Positions 1 through 10,178 of a stretch of DNA of 64,000 bases are shown here, one piece after another. The position numbers and the translations under genes were made by a program. Under the pieces are notes generated by a model. It was not told the origin of the DNA. It saw only the letters and a program-made list of their open reading frames with translations, and searched no databases. Source of the DNA: JARRKC01 sp963723965 (lineage in GTDB: Bacteria; Acidobacteriota; UBA6911; RPQK01; JAPXNP01); contig CAVRSV010000012.1 in the NCBI GenBank assembly GCA_963723965.1, positions 682,001 to 746,000 on the forward strand. Direction: 5' to 3'. Numbering within the stretch: the stretch's first letter is position 1; each line of letters starts with the position of its first letter.

Positions 1-187
1 CGCGCGACTTCTTGTCGACGTGGGGCGAACGCAACACCGTGTAGCGGCTGATTCGCGTCGGCAGCGGGATCGGGCCCGATACCCGGGCACCCGTCCGGCG
101 CGCTATTTCCACGATCTCCCGGGTCGACTGGTCGAGCACCTGGTGATCGTAGGCCTTGAGTCGGATTCTAATTTTTTCGTCGATCAT
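1..187 (-). CDS. rpsJ: 30S ribosomal protein S10 (3' end outside window)
   Basis: S10 is part of the 30S head and also acts as NusE in transcription antitermination. The visible 62 N-terminal residues begin MIDEKIRIRLKAYDHQ and contain the family stretch GPIPLPTRISRYTVLRSPHV. The ATG at 185-187 is preceded by the tuf stop only 8 bases upstream, so the gene is co-transcribed with tuf as the usual str-to-S10 operon junction. The remaining ~40 residues lie beyond the window edge. Identification is firm. Confidence 0.96.
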   Translation of the reverse strand, partial: MIDEKIRIRLKAYDHQVLDQSTREIVEIARRTGARVSGPIPLPTRISRYTVLRSPHVDKKSR

Positions 188-195
188 CGGATTCC

Positions 196-1383
<1,188 letters not shown>

Positions 1384-1469
1384 GTCCTTCAGTCTCCAGA
1401 AAAGTTAGGTTTTGGTTTGAGCCCGAGACCGCTTCGTCTCACTCGAACCGGCGCTCCGCGTGCGGACGC

Positions 1470-3564
1470 CTATTTCGCAAGCAGTTTCCCATGCGCTTTA
1501 GCAATCAACTCCTCGGCCGTTGCGGTCGGAACCGGATCGTACTGGCCGAAATGCATCGAATAGGTGGCCCGCCCCTGGGTCAAGTGATCGCAGGTCCGTG
1601 GCATAACCGAACATCTCCGACAAGGGGACGAAAGCCTGGACTACCTGCGACGTCGCTCGCGGCTCCATCTGCCCGATCCGGCCGCGTCGCCCGTTGAGGT
1701 CCCCGATCACCGCACCCATGTACTCCTCGGGCACCACCACCTCGACGCGCATCACCGGCTCCAGCAACCTGGGCCCGGCCTTCTTCGCCGCATCCTTGAA
1801 CGCCATCGAGCCGGCGATCTTGAAGGCCAACTCCGACGAGTCCACATCATGGTAGGAGCCGTCGTACAGTTCCACCTTCAAGTCTTCCACGGGATAGCCT
1901 GCCAGGATACCCCCTTCCATGGCCTCTCCGATCCCGACACGTACCGGGTCGATGTACTCACGGGGGATCGTGCCCCCCACGATCACGTTTTCGAACACGT
2001 AACCGGTGCCGGGCTCACCCGGTTCGATCCGGATCTTGACATGTCCGTACTGTCCGCGACCGCCTGTCTGCCTCACGTACCGGCCCTCGCCCTGGGCCGC
2101 CTTGGTGATCGACTCCTTGTAGGCGACCTGGGGCTTGCCTACGTTGGCCCCCACGTGAAATTCCCGCAGCAGCCGATCCACGATGATCTCCAGGTGAAGT
2201 TCCCCCATCCCGGCGATGATCGTCTGCCCCGTGTCCTTGTCCGTATGCACTTTGAAGGTCGGATCCTCCTGCATCAGCTTGTTCAGTGAGAATCCGAGTT
2301 TGTCCTGGTCCTGGCGCGTCTTGGGCTCGATGGCGACCGCGATTACCGGTTCTGGGAAGTCCATCGCCTCGAGGACGATGGGAGACTTCTTGTCACAAAT
2401 CGTGTCACCTGTGGACACATTCTTCAAGCCGACCGCCGCGGCGATGTCCCCGCAATAAACCGAATCGATCTCCTCGCGCTTGTTGGCGTGCATCTTCAGC
2501 AGACGCCCGATCCGCTCGTCCCGTTGGCGGGCTGCGTTGAACACCGTCGAACCGGCCTTCAGCCAGCCCGAGTACACCCTCATGAAGGCCAACTGACCGA
2601 CGAACGGGTCGGTCATGATCTTGAAGATCAGGGCCGAAAAGGCCTCGTCGTCGCTCGCCCTGCGCGTGACCGTCTCCTCCGAATCGGGCTTCAGTCCCTC
2701 GACGGGAGGGACCTCCAGCGGCGACGGGAGGAAATTCACCACGGCATCGAGCAGAGGCTGCACACCCTTGTTCTTGAAGGCCGTACCGCAGATGCAGGGC
2801 ACGAACTCCAGGTGGGTCGTCCCCTTGCGGATCGCCCTCAACAGTTCGGCCTCTTCGATCTCGTCTTCAGCAAGGTACTTCTCGAGAAGGTCGTTGTCGG
2901 TCTCGGCTACAGCCGCCACCAGCTTCTCGCGCCACTCTACGGCCGCATCTCTGTATTCCTCGGGGATTTCGATCTCATCGTACTGGGCACCCAGCGTCTC
3001 GACCCGGTAGACGTAGGCCTTCATCTTCACCAGATCGATCACACCCTCGAAATTCTCTTCCTGGCCGAGGGGGATCTGCAGGGCGACGGGCTTCGCATGA
3101 AGCTTCTTGCTGATCGATTCCAGAGACTTGAAGAAGTCGGCCCCGGCGCGGTCCATCTTGTTCATGAAGGCAATGCGCGGGACGCGATACTTGTCGGCCT
3201 GTCGCCAGACCGTCTCCGACTGTGGCTCCACACCTGCTACGGCGTCGAAGACAGCGACGGCTCCATCCAGCACCCTCAACGACCGCTCGACCTCGGCCGT
3301 GAAGTCCACGTGACCGGGCGTATCGATAATGTTGACCCGATAGTCCTTCCAGAAACAGGTCGTCGCCGCCGACGTGATCGTGATACCCCGCTCCTGCTCC
3401 TGGACCATCCAGTCCATGGTCGCGGTGCCCTCGTGCACCTCACCGATCTTATAGTTGATGCCGGTATAGAAGAGGATCCTCTCGGTAGTCGTCGTCTTCC
3501 CGGCATCGATGTGGGCCATGATGCCGATATTCCGGATTCGTTCTAAGGGCACTTTTCTAGCCAC
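1470..3564 (-). CDS. fusA: elongation factor G, interrupted by a single-base frameshift near the 3' end
   Basis: EF-G is the translocation GTPase. The GTG start at 3562-3564 (protein VARKVPLERIRN) is chosen because it has a GGGAG ribosome site and matches the family N terminus; an ATG 84 bases upstream would add non-homologous residues. Visible motifs are AHIDAGKTTTTE, DTPGHVDF and NKMDR, followed by domains II-V. After YATDLRSL the annotated frame leaves the family sequence and stops at 1498. Skipping one base, the C at 1581 on the plus strand, restores TQGRATYSMHFGQYDPVP and a normal C terminus ending at 1470 (about 697 residues). fusA is essential, so the extra base is either an assembly error or a translational frameshift. 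Confidence 0.95.
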
Positions 3565-3699
3565 GGTGCTGTCACACTCCCTACAAGTCTCTATTTCTAA
3601 ACCCTCGGACGGTAACCCCACTGGAGCCCCCGCCGGGGGGAATATCATCCCGACCCGCCCGCAACGAGCCGTCGATGGGAAAGTCCGGCACTCGGCCGA

Positions 3700-4170
3700 C
3701 TACCAACGGTAGTGGGCAAACGCCCGGTTGGCATCCGCCATCCGGTGCACGTCCTCACGCTTCTTCACGGCGCCGCCTCGATTGTTCGCGGCGTCAATCA
3801 GTTCATTGGCCAAACGCTCGGCCATCGTCTTCTCACCCCGGCTCCGCGTGGAGAACACGATCCAGCGCAGACCCAGAGCCGTCCTGCGGCGCGGGCTCAC
3901 CTCGACCGGCACCTGATAGGTGGAGCCGCCGACCCGTCGGGACTTGGTCTCCATGAACGGCCGAGCGTTCTCGACCGCCTGCTTGAACACCTTCAGCGGG
4001 TCTTCGCCGGTCCGTTCTTCGATGATCTTCATGGCGTCATAGAAGATGTGTGTCGCGACCGTCTTCTTGCCGCCCCACATCAGCTTGTTGATCAGCCGGC
4101 TGACCAACTCATTGTCATAGACCGCATCAGGAAGAATCTCACGCTTTGGGACTTCTCTCCGCCTTGGCAT
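3700..4170 (-). CDS. rpsG: 30S ribosomal protein S7
   Basis: S7 nucleates assembly of the 30S head and contacts the E-site tRNA. The ATG at 4168-4170 gives MPRRREVPKREILPD, the family N terminus, and a product of 156 residues, the expected length. Conserved stretches include KLMWGGKKTVA, GGSTYQVPVEV, and the C-terminal KREDVHRMADANRAFAHYRW. A longer open frame upstream is not homologous and is ignored. It lies between rpsL and fusA in the str operon. Confidence 0.97.
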   Translation of the reverse strand: MPRRREVPKREILPDAVYDNELVSRLINKLMWGGKKTVATHIFYDAMKIIEERTGEDPLKVFKQAVENARPFMETKSRRVGGSTYQVPVEVSPRRRTALGLRWIVFSTRSRGEKTMAERLANELIDAANNRGGAVKKREDVHRMADANRAFAHYRW

Positions 4171-4252
4171 TCTTTCACTCCAGAAACAAAACAAGCTGCA
4201 GGGAAAAACAGAACCCATGCAGCTTGTACAGAAAACAGTTAACCGATGCCGC

Positions 4253-4627
4253 CTATCCCTTGGGCCTCTTGGCGCCGTACTTCGAGCGGCTGTTCTCACG
4301 GCCCTCTACACCCACGGCGTCCAAGGTTCCCCGGATGACGTGATAGCGTACACCAGGGAGGTCCTTGACGCGGCCGCCGCGGATGAGCACGATCGAGTGC
4401 TCCTGTAGATTGTGGCCGATTCCGGGAATGTAGGTCGTAACCTCAATCCCGTTCGTCAACCGCACACGGGCTACCTTTCTCAGGGCCGAATTTGGCTTCT
4501 TGGGAGTCTGAGTGTAGACGCGGACGCAGACCCCCCGCTTCTGAGGGCTTCCCCCCAGGGCGGGACTCTTGGTCTTCGACCGAATCTGCTTTCTCCCTTT
4601 TCGGACTAACTGGTTAAAAGTTGGCAC
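4253..4627 (-). CDS. rpsL: 30S ribosomal protein S12
   Basis: S12 sits at the decoding centre and is the classical streptomycin-resistance locus. The 124-residue product begins MPTFNQLVRKGR. It shows the conserved loops TPKKPNSALRKVARV and GGRVKDLPGVRYH, which hold the lysines usually altered in streptomycin-resistant mutants; both lysines are the wild-type residues here. It is the first gene of the str operon, with a promoter about 85 bases upstream. Confidence 0.98.
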   Translation of the reverse strand: MPTFNQLVRKGRKQIRSKTKSPALGGSPQKRGVCVRVYTQTPKKPNSALRKVARVRLTNGIEVTTYIPGIGHNLQEHSIVLIRGGRVKDLPGVRYHVIRGTLDAVGVEGRENSRSKYGAKRPKG

Positions 4628-4712
4628 TCTTCAGTTCTCCCGCTACTAAAAAGAAAAAAGTGATGCCGAGGCACCACAACACCATTCGACGCCAGTCGGA
4701 AATGGACCTCAA

Positions 4713-4742
4713 ATGCTAGCTTGACGCAACAGTACGTGTCAA
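4713..4742 (-). promoter_or_regulatory. sigma70-type promoter of the str operon
   Basis: On the minus strand TTGACA (4737-4742, a perfect -35) is followed after 18 bases by TAGCAT (4713-4718, four of six matches to -10). The predicted start lies about 80 bases upstream of rpsL, leaving room for a leader. The position between the divergent rpsL and waaA genes supports it. Confidence 0.65.
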
Positions 4743-4882
4743 GCCGACCCTGCGGAAGAGACAATCTTACCAAAAGCACCCCGCATCTACAAACAGAATT
4801 CCCGCCCCAAGCGCTTTACATGGTGCTTCTTGCGAAGCCCTTGCGGGGGCGGCAGTTCGCACACTAAGATGGCGGTCTTCGG

Positions 4883-6211
4883 ATGGTTGTTTCAATCGGT
4901 CACCGGTTTCTCCTCAGCCTCTATTCCCTGCTCTACGGAGCCGGGCTCATCCTCTATGCCGGAGTCGCCACCGTCCGACGCCTCACCGGGGGGCGTCACA
5001 GTCCTGTCCTGGCTCGATTGGGTCCCGGCGGCGTGCCTCCCCCGCAAGAACGGAAGCGAGGGGGGCCGACGGTCTGGATCCATGCGGTTTCCGTGGGCGA
5101 ACTGAATGCGGTCCGGCCCCTGATTCAGGCTCTGCTCGCACGTGAGGACATTTCCCTCGTGCTCTCGACCACCACCAGTACAGGGCAGGCTCTGGCCCGG
5201 CGCGACTTTGCCGAACGGGCGACGGTCCTCTATTTCCCGGTGGATCTTCGTTCGGTGTGCCGGCGTTATCTGCGGCGGCTGAAACCGACGCTCGTGGTGT
5301 TGGCCGAGACGGAACTCTGGCCGAATTTTCTGACCTCGGTCCGCCTGGCCGAAGTCCCCGTGGTCCTCATCAACGGCCGACTCTCCGACGCCTCCTTCCG
5401 CCGCTATCGGCGCTTTGCCGGCTTCTTCCGCCCGCTGCTGCGCTCGGTCGCCCATTTCTGCATGCAGACCAAGGTCGACCGGGACCGGGTCATCGAGCTC
5501 GGCGTCGACCCTGAGCGAGCCAACTGGATCGGAAACCTGAAGTTCGACTATCGTCGGGCCGGTTCCCCCGACCAAACGCTTCTGAACGAGGGGCTCCTTC
5601 GCATCCTGCGCCGCGAAGCCGCCGACCGGGTGCTCGTCTGCGGCAGCACCAAGCCGGGCGAGGAGGGACCCCTGGCCGAAGTGGCCGCTCACCTTCGCCG
5701 GGACGGCGCTTCCTTGAAGCTGGTCGTCGCCCCGCGCCATCCCCATCGGGGCCCCGAGGTAGCGGAGATTCTCCGGTCGGCCGGTTTTGAAACGCTGCTG
5801 CGCAGCCGCCTCGAACTGACACGAGAAGCCCTGCCCCCGGCCGATGCGATCGTCCTCGACTCGATCGGTGAACTCGCAGGCGTCTACGAGATCGCCGATC
5901 TCGTGTTCGTCGGTGGCAGCCTCGTGGCGGCCGGCGGCCAGAACGTGATCGAGCCCGCCGCCTGCAGCAAACCGATCCTGTTCGGCCCCCATATGGACAA
6001 CTTCCGCGAGATCGCGGCAGTCTTCACATCCCGCTACGCCGCCCTGCAGGTCCAGTCCGCGGCGGAGCTCGAAGCCCGCCTGGCCGACCTGCTGCGCGAT
6101 TCCCATGCCCGGGATTGGCTCGGACGCAACGCCCGAAAGGTGATCCGCGACAATCAGGGCGCCGTCGACCGCACGCTCGAAGTCCTCGAGCGCTACCTGT
6201 CCGGTTCGTAG
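4883..6211 (+). CDS. waaA: 3-deoxy-D-manno-octulosonic acid (Kdo) transferase
   Basis: WaaA (KdtA) transfers Kdo from CMP-Kdo to lipid IVA at the cytoplasmic face of the inner membrane. The 442-residue protein has an N-terminal hydrophobic anchor (about residues 8-28). A GT30 Rossmann domain follows, containing WIHAVSVGELNAVRPLI, and STTTSTGQALA, and then AETELWPNFL. The C-terminal half has VVAPRHPHRGPEV, and the donor-site stretch GGSLVAAGGQNVIEPAA. It opens the plus-strand LPS operon, divergent from rpsL. Whether it adds one or more Kdo residues cannot be read from the sequence. Confidence 0.95.
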   Translation: MVVSIGHRFLLSLYSLLYGAGLILYAGVATVRRLTGGRHSPVLARLGPGGVPPPQERKRGGPTVWIHAVSVGELNAVRPLIQALLAREDISLVLSTTTSTGQALARRDFAERATVLYFPVDLRSVCRRYLRRLKPTLVVLAETELWPNFLTSVRLAEVPVVLINGRLSDASFRRYRRFAGFFRPLLRSVAHFCMQTKVDRDRVIELGVDPERANWIGNLKFDYRRAGSPDQTLLNEGLLRILRREAADRVLVCGSTKPGEEGPLAEVAAHLRRDGASLKLVVAPRHPHRGPEVAEILRSAGFETLLRSRLELTREALPPADAIVLDSIGELAGVYEIADLVFVGGSLVAAGGQNVIEPAACSKPILFGPHMDNFREIAAVFTSRYAALQVQSAAELEARLADLLRDSHARDWLGRNARKVIRDNQGAVDRTLEVLERYLSGS

Positions 6212-6213
6212 CT

Positions 6214-6262
6214 CCGGAGCCGGGAGCCGGGAACCGGGAATCGGGATTCGGGATTCGAGCCC
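6214..6262 (+). repeat. degenerate 7-bp tandem repeat in the waaA-lpxK spacer
   Basis: The spacer reads as successive heptamers of the kind CCGGGAG, CCGGGAA, CCGGGAA, TCGGGAT, TCGGGAT. The 7-bp period matches repeats in several other spacers of this window although the base composition differs. No gene or terminator is apparent in it. Confidence 0.7.
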
Positions 6263-6322
6263 CGATACCAGGAACCAGGAACGGGGAGCTCAGAACCGTC
6301 ACGACCACGCTAGAATAGCCGG

Positions 6323-7417
6323 GTGAGCCCGAAGCGATGGACAGCGCTGGCCGAACCGCTCTTTCGGGCCGGGGTGCGCGTGCGGCGGGAGCTGTACCGG
6401 GGCCGTCTGCTCCGCATGCGCAGGCTGAGCCACCCGGTGGTGAGCATCGGCAACATCTCCGTCGGAGGCACGGGCAAGAGCCCGCTCGTACACTACTTCG
6501 CGGAGTTGCTCCGCGAGGAAGGTCTGGCGCCCGCCGTGCTGAGCCGTGGCTACCGGGGGACTTGGGAAAGGGACAACCGACTCGTCTCCGACCACGAGCG
6601 ACTCCTGGCGACGGCGTCGGAAGCCGGCGATGAGGCGTTCATGCTGGCTCGCTCCCTGCCCGGCACGCTCGTCGCGGTGGGTCGAAATCGTTGGAAGTCG
6701 GGCCGGCTCATCGAGCAGCGGCACCCCCACCCGGCCCGGGTCTTCCTGCTCGACGACGGCTTTCAGCACCTGGCGCTGGCCCGCGATCTCGATCTCGTCG
6801 CCATTGACGCAACCCGCCCTCGCCTCGAGGAGGCTCTGCTGCCCGCCGGACTTCTTCGCGAACCTCCGCAGGCGTTGGCCCGAGCCGACGCGATCCTCCT
6901 GACTCGCTGCCACTTGGCGGAGGCCCGCCTTGCAGAGCTGGAAGAGGAGATCCGGTCGCTGGCTCCGGCCGTCCTCCGATTTCGCTTCCGCACCGTGCCC
7001 GTGGCTCTGCGGCCGCTCGCCGGAGGAGAGACGGAGGCCCTGACGGCGCGGGCCGGATCGCGGGGCGTGGCCCTCGCCGCCCTGGGGAATCCCCAGCAGT
7101 TTCTGCTCGACGTGGCGCGCGCGGGAGTCAAAGTGGTTAACGAGTTCCTGTTCCGCGACCACCACCCCTTCAGCCAGCGGGAGCTGGACACGGTCATCGA
7201 ACGGGCCCGCAGGCTTTCCGGGGAATTCGTGATCACCACCGAGAAGGACGCCGTCCGCCTGGAGCACCTGGACTTCCGGGGGTTCCCCTTTCTGGCGCTG
7301 GACATCCGTTACCAAACCTCCGAGCCGGAGACGCTCCACGCCTGGCTCCTCGACCGGCTCCGGTCGATATCGGCCCGGGGTTCCGAAAAGAGCGAACGAG
7401 GAGGACCGACTTCGTGA
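6323..7417 (+). CDS. lpxK: tetraacyldisaccharide 4'-kinase
   Basis: LpxK phosphorylates the 4' position of the lipid A disaccharide at the inner membrane. The GTG-started 364-residue protein has an N-terminal membrane-associated segment. Its P-loop GGTGKSP is at about residues 48-54 within SIGNISVGGTGKSPLVHY, followed by VLSRGYRG and the LpxK-typical LLDDGFQHLALARDLDL. The end overlaps the waaF start by four bases (GTGA), indicating translational coupling. A LpxK beside waaA and the heptosyltransferases is the common arrangement. Confidence 0.95.
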   Translation: MSPKRWTALAEPLFRAGVRVRRELYRGRLLRMRRLSHPVVSIGNISVGGTGKSPLVHYFAELLREEGLAPAVLSRGYRGTWERDNRLVSDHERLLATASEAGDEAFMLARSLPGTLVAVGRNRWKSGRLIEQRHPHPARVFLLDDGFQHLALARDLDLVAIDATRPRLEEALLPAGLLREPPQALARADAILLTRCHLAEARLAELEEEIRSLAPAVLRFRFRTVPVALRPLAGGETEALTARAGSRGVALAALGNPQQFLLDVARAGVKVVNEFLFRDHHPFSQRELDTVIERARRLSGEFVITTEKDAVRLEHLDFRGFPFLALDIRYQTSEPETLHAWLLDRLRSISARGSEKSERGGPTS

Positions 7418-8457
7418 GTCCGAGCCGTCCGAGAGTGCTCGTTCGCTCCACCAACTGGATCGGCGATGTCGTCATGTCGCTGCCCGCCCTGCGGGAGGTG
7501 CGACGCCTGCACCCCGACGCGCACCTCGCCGTCGTGGCCCGGGACTGGGTGGCGGACCTCTACCGGGAACAGGGTCTGGTCGACGAGATCGTCTCCTTTC
7601 CGAGCGGTCGCTCGAGCCTTCGGCTGATCGGCCGATTGCGGGACTTCGACCGGGCCGTTCTGTTCCAGAATGCTTTCGAGGCGGCACTGCTGGCGTCCCT
7701 GGCGGGCATCCCCGACCGCGTGGGATACGCGACCCAGGGCCGGGGATTCCTGTTGACGCGCAAGGCGCGGCCTCGCACCCCGGGGCGGCGCCTTCACCAG
7801 GTCTTCTACTACCTGGATCTGCTGCACCTGACGGGCCTGTCCGATATCGACTACCTGAACCGCTCGGAGTTCCGTCCCGACATCCGACTGCGTGCGACTC
7901 GCGCGGGACTGGGGCGGGCCCGAGCGCTTCTGGCCGAGGCGGGAGCCCCTGCCGACGGACAGCTGATGGGACTCAATCCCGGGGCGACTTTCGGACCCGC
8001 CAAGCGCTGGCTCACCGACCGCTACGCAGCGCTGGCCGACCGGCTCATTCGGGAGACGGGAGCGACCGTGTTGATCTTCGGTTCGGCCGCCGAACGCCCC
8101 ATCGCCGAGGCGATCCAGGGATCCATGAAGGCCCGGGCCATCATCCTGAGCGGCCGGACCAGCCTCGAGACGCTGGTGGCGTTGATCTCATCCTGTTCCC
8201 TGTTCATCACCAATGACTCCGGCCCCATGCACCTGGCCGCTGCGCTGGAGGTGCCTCAGGTCGCCCTGTTCGGTTCGACGGACGAGATCGCAACCGGCCC
8301 CTTCGACAGCCGGGCGGAAGTCATTCACAAACATGTGGACTGCAGTCCCTGCCTGCGCCGCACATGTCCGATCGATCTGAGATGCTTTACCCGCATCGGC
8401 GTCGACGAGGTCTATGAGGCGGCCCGGAGAAGGCTGGATGAAGCAAGACAGGACTGA
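7414..8457 (+). CDS. waaF: ADP-heptose:LPS heptosyltransferase II
   Basis: This is a GT9-family glycosyltransferase that adds the second L-glycero-D-manno-heptose to the LPS inner core. The N terminus VRSTNWIGDVVMSLPALREV is the WaaF signature (WaaC has a different start). The C-terminal ADP-heptose site is seen in FITNDSGPMHLAAALEVPQ followed by ALFGSTDEIATGP. A C-terminal cysteine-rich stretch, CSPCLRRTCPIDLRC, is typical of WaaF. The product is 347 residues, starts at GTG and is coupled to lpxK. Confidence 0.93.
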   Translation: MSPSRPRVLVRSTNWIGDVVMSLPALREVRRLHPDAHLAVVARDWVADLYREQGLVDEIVSFPSGRSSLRLIGRLRDFDRAVLFQNAFEAALLASLAGIPDRVGYATQGRGFLLTRKARPRTPGRRLHQVFYYLDLLHLTGLSDIDYLNRSEFRPDIRLRATRAGLGRARALLAEAGAPADGQLMGLNPGATFGPAKRWLTDRYAALADRLIRETGATVLIFGSAAERPIAEAIQGSMKARAIILSGRTSLETLVALISSCSLFITNDSGPMHLAAALEVPQVALFGSTDEIATGPFDSRAEVIHKHVDCSPCLRRTCPIDLRCFTRIGVDEVYEAARRRLDEARQD

Positions 8458-9034
8458 GCAGTCAGGCGGAAGGGGAGCCGTCTTCCTGGATCGGGACGGA
8501 ACGCTGATCGAGGAGGTTCACTACCTTCGCCGCAGCGATCAGATCCACCTGCTGGAGGGAGCCGCTGAAGCCCTCCGCCTGGCCCAATCGGCCGGCCTGG
8601 CCGCCGTCTTGATCACCAATCAGTCAGCCGTTGGCCGCGGCTTTCTGGCCGAGAGCGGTCTTCGAGAGATCCACCAGCATCTGAACGAGTTGCTCGAGGC
8701 ACAGGACACGCGACTGGATGGCATCTACTACTGCCCCCATCATCCGGAAGCAGATCTGGAGGACTACCGCCGGGTCTGTCCCTGCCGCAAACCCAACCCG
8801 GGCATGCTGCTCCAGGCCGCGCGGGACCTGAACCTCGATCCGGAGAAGAGTCTCATGGTGGGCGATACCTTTCACGACATCGAAGCCGGACGCCGCGCCG
8901 GCTGCCGGACCGCCCTGGTCGAGACCGGCTATGGAGCCGGCACCTGGCGGGACCGCCGACCGGACGATCCGGTGCCCGACCTGGTCGCCTCGAACTTGCT
9001 CGAGGCAGTCCGGTGGTTCCTCGGGCGAATGTGA
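8438..9034 (+). CDS. gmhB: D-glycero-beta-D-manno-heptose 1,7-bisphosphate 7-phosphatase
   Basis: GmhB removes the 7-phosphate in ADP-heptose synthesis. It is a HAD phosphatase with the nucleophile motif FLDRDGTLIEE, motif II ITNQSAVGRG, and motif IV SLMVGDTFHDIEAG. The zinc-binding residues of the GmhB subfamily are visible as CPHHPE together with VCPCRKPNPGML. I chose the ATG at 8438 (MKQDRTEQ), which overlaps the waaF end by 20 bases. An in-frame ATG 24 bases earlier is possible. The 198-residue length fits the family. Confidence 0.93.
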   Translation: MKQDRTEQSGGRGAVFLDRDGTLIEEVHYLRRSDQIHLLEGAAEALRLAQSAGLAAVLITNQSAVGRGFLAESGLREIHQHLNELLEAQDTRLDGIYYCPHHPEADLEDYRRVCPCRKPNPGMLLQAARDLNLDPEKSLMVGDTFHDIEAGRRAGCRTALVETGYGAGTWRDRRPDDPVPDLVASNLLEAVRWFLGRM

Positions 9035-9139
9035 GATTTACGATTTGGAGGGGACCGCGCCAGTCCGTGTTCATCCGCGTGCGCCCGTGTTCGTCAATTC
9101 GCCTCCAAATCGTAAATCTCAAATCGTAAATCTCAAATC
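9033..9139. repeat. inverted repeat and heptamer-periodic spacer after gmhB
   Basis: Perfect 18-bp arms at 9034-9051 and 9102-9119 (AGATTTACGATTTGGAGG and its complement) flank a 50-base loop. The right arm continues as a 14-bp tandem repeat (AAATCGTAAATCTC), equal to two 7-bp units. It could form a long hairpin between gmhB and rfaE1. No run of T follows, so a terminator role is unproven. Confidence 0.75.
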
Positions 9140-9181
9140 CATCCATCTGCTATGCTTGGCGCGATTCGGAGTGATGGAGTG

Positions 9182-10171
9182 ATGTCCAAGGAATGGCCGG
9201 CGACACTTCTGGAGCGCTTTGACACGGTTCGGCTGGTGGTCCTGGGTGACTTCCTGATCGACGAATTCCTCTTCGGTGAAATCTCCAGAGTCTCACGCGA
9301 AGCTCCCGTCCTGATCCTCCACTATCAGGAGACCCGGATCTGTCCGGGAGGGGCGGCCAACACGGTGGCCAACGCCGCGGCTCTAGGCGCCCGGGTCCTG
9401 CCCATCGGAGTGGTGGGTGACGATCGGGGCGCGGACGAACTGGTCGCGATGTGGCCGGACAACGTGGACAAGAGCGGCCTCATCCGCGAGCCGCGCGCCC
9501 GGACCACGCGCAAGTCGCGGATTCTGGCCGGATCGTTTCACTCCTTCCAGCAACAGGTCGTGCGCATGGACTATGAGAACCCGATCCCCCATCGACGGGC
9601 GTGGGAACGGAGAGTCCTGTCCGATCTATCGGCGGCCTTGCCTGAAACGGGGGCGCTCGTGATCTCGGACTACAGCCTGGGCAACATCACCGCACGGATC
9701 AAACGCGAAGCGATGGCTCTGGCGCACAAATACCGCATCCCGGTGATCATCGACTCCCGCGACCATCCGGCCTCGTTTGCGGGCGCCACCACCGTCACGC
9801 CCAACATCACCGAGGTGGAGGCGTCCCTGCGCCGCGCCATCGGTCACGATCTCGAAAAGCTCGAGAGGTACGGTGAGCGGGCCCGGCGGAAATGGCGGAT
9901 CGAGGCCCTCCTCGTCACCCGGGGCAAGCTCGGCATGTCGCTGTTCACCGATTCCGGGGTGGTTCACATCCGGGCTCACGGCAGTGATGAGGCGGTGGAC
10001 GTCACGGGGGCCGGCGACACGGTGGCGGCCACTTACGCGGCGGCGCTGGCGGCCGGCGCCGATTTCGAGGTGGCGGCCCGTCTGGCCAACGTCTCCGCCG
10101 GACTCGTGGTCATGAAGAAGGGCACATCGACCGTGACGCGGGACGAACTGGCCAATGCCATGGCTTTCTGA
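9182..10171 (+). CDS. rfaE1: D-glycero-beta-D-manno-heptose-7-phosphate kinase (RfaE1 type)
   Basis: This is a PfkB/ribokinase-fold kinase that phosphorylates heptose 7-phosphate at C1. It corresponds to the first half of bifunctional HldE. Visible motifs are CPGGAANTVANAAALG in the substrate-binding region and the C-terminal anion-hole/catalytic motif DVTGAGDTVAATYAAAL. I chose the ATG at 9182 (MSKEWPATLLERF); an upstream in-frame ATG adds ten unlikely residues. The cytidylyl/adenylyl half is encoded separately by the next gene, so the E. coli fusion is split here. Confidence 0.93.
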   Translation: MSKEWPATLLERFDTVRLVVLGDFLIDEFLFGEISRVSREAPVLILHYQETRICPGGAANTVANAAALGARVLPIGVVGDDRGADELVAMWPDNVDKSGLIREPRARTTRKSRILAGSFHSFQQQVVRMDYENPIPHRRAWERRVLSDLSAALPETGALVISDYSLGNITARIKREAMALAHKYRIPVIIDSRDHPASFAGATTVTPNITEVEASLRRAIGHDLEKLERYGERARRKWRIEALLVTRGKLGMSLFTDSGVVHIRAHGSDEAVDVTGAGDTVAATYAAALAAGADFEVAARLANVSAGLVVMKKGTSTVTRDELANAMAF

Positions 10172-10178
10172 AGGCATC

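Noticed and set aside
3565..3648. Longer N terminus of EF-G
   Set aside because: The extra residues are not part of the family and the GTG at 3564 has a ribosome site.
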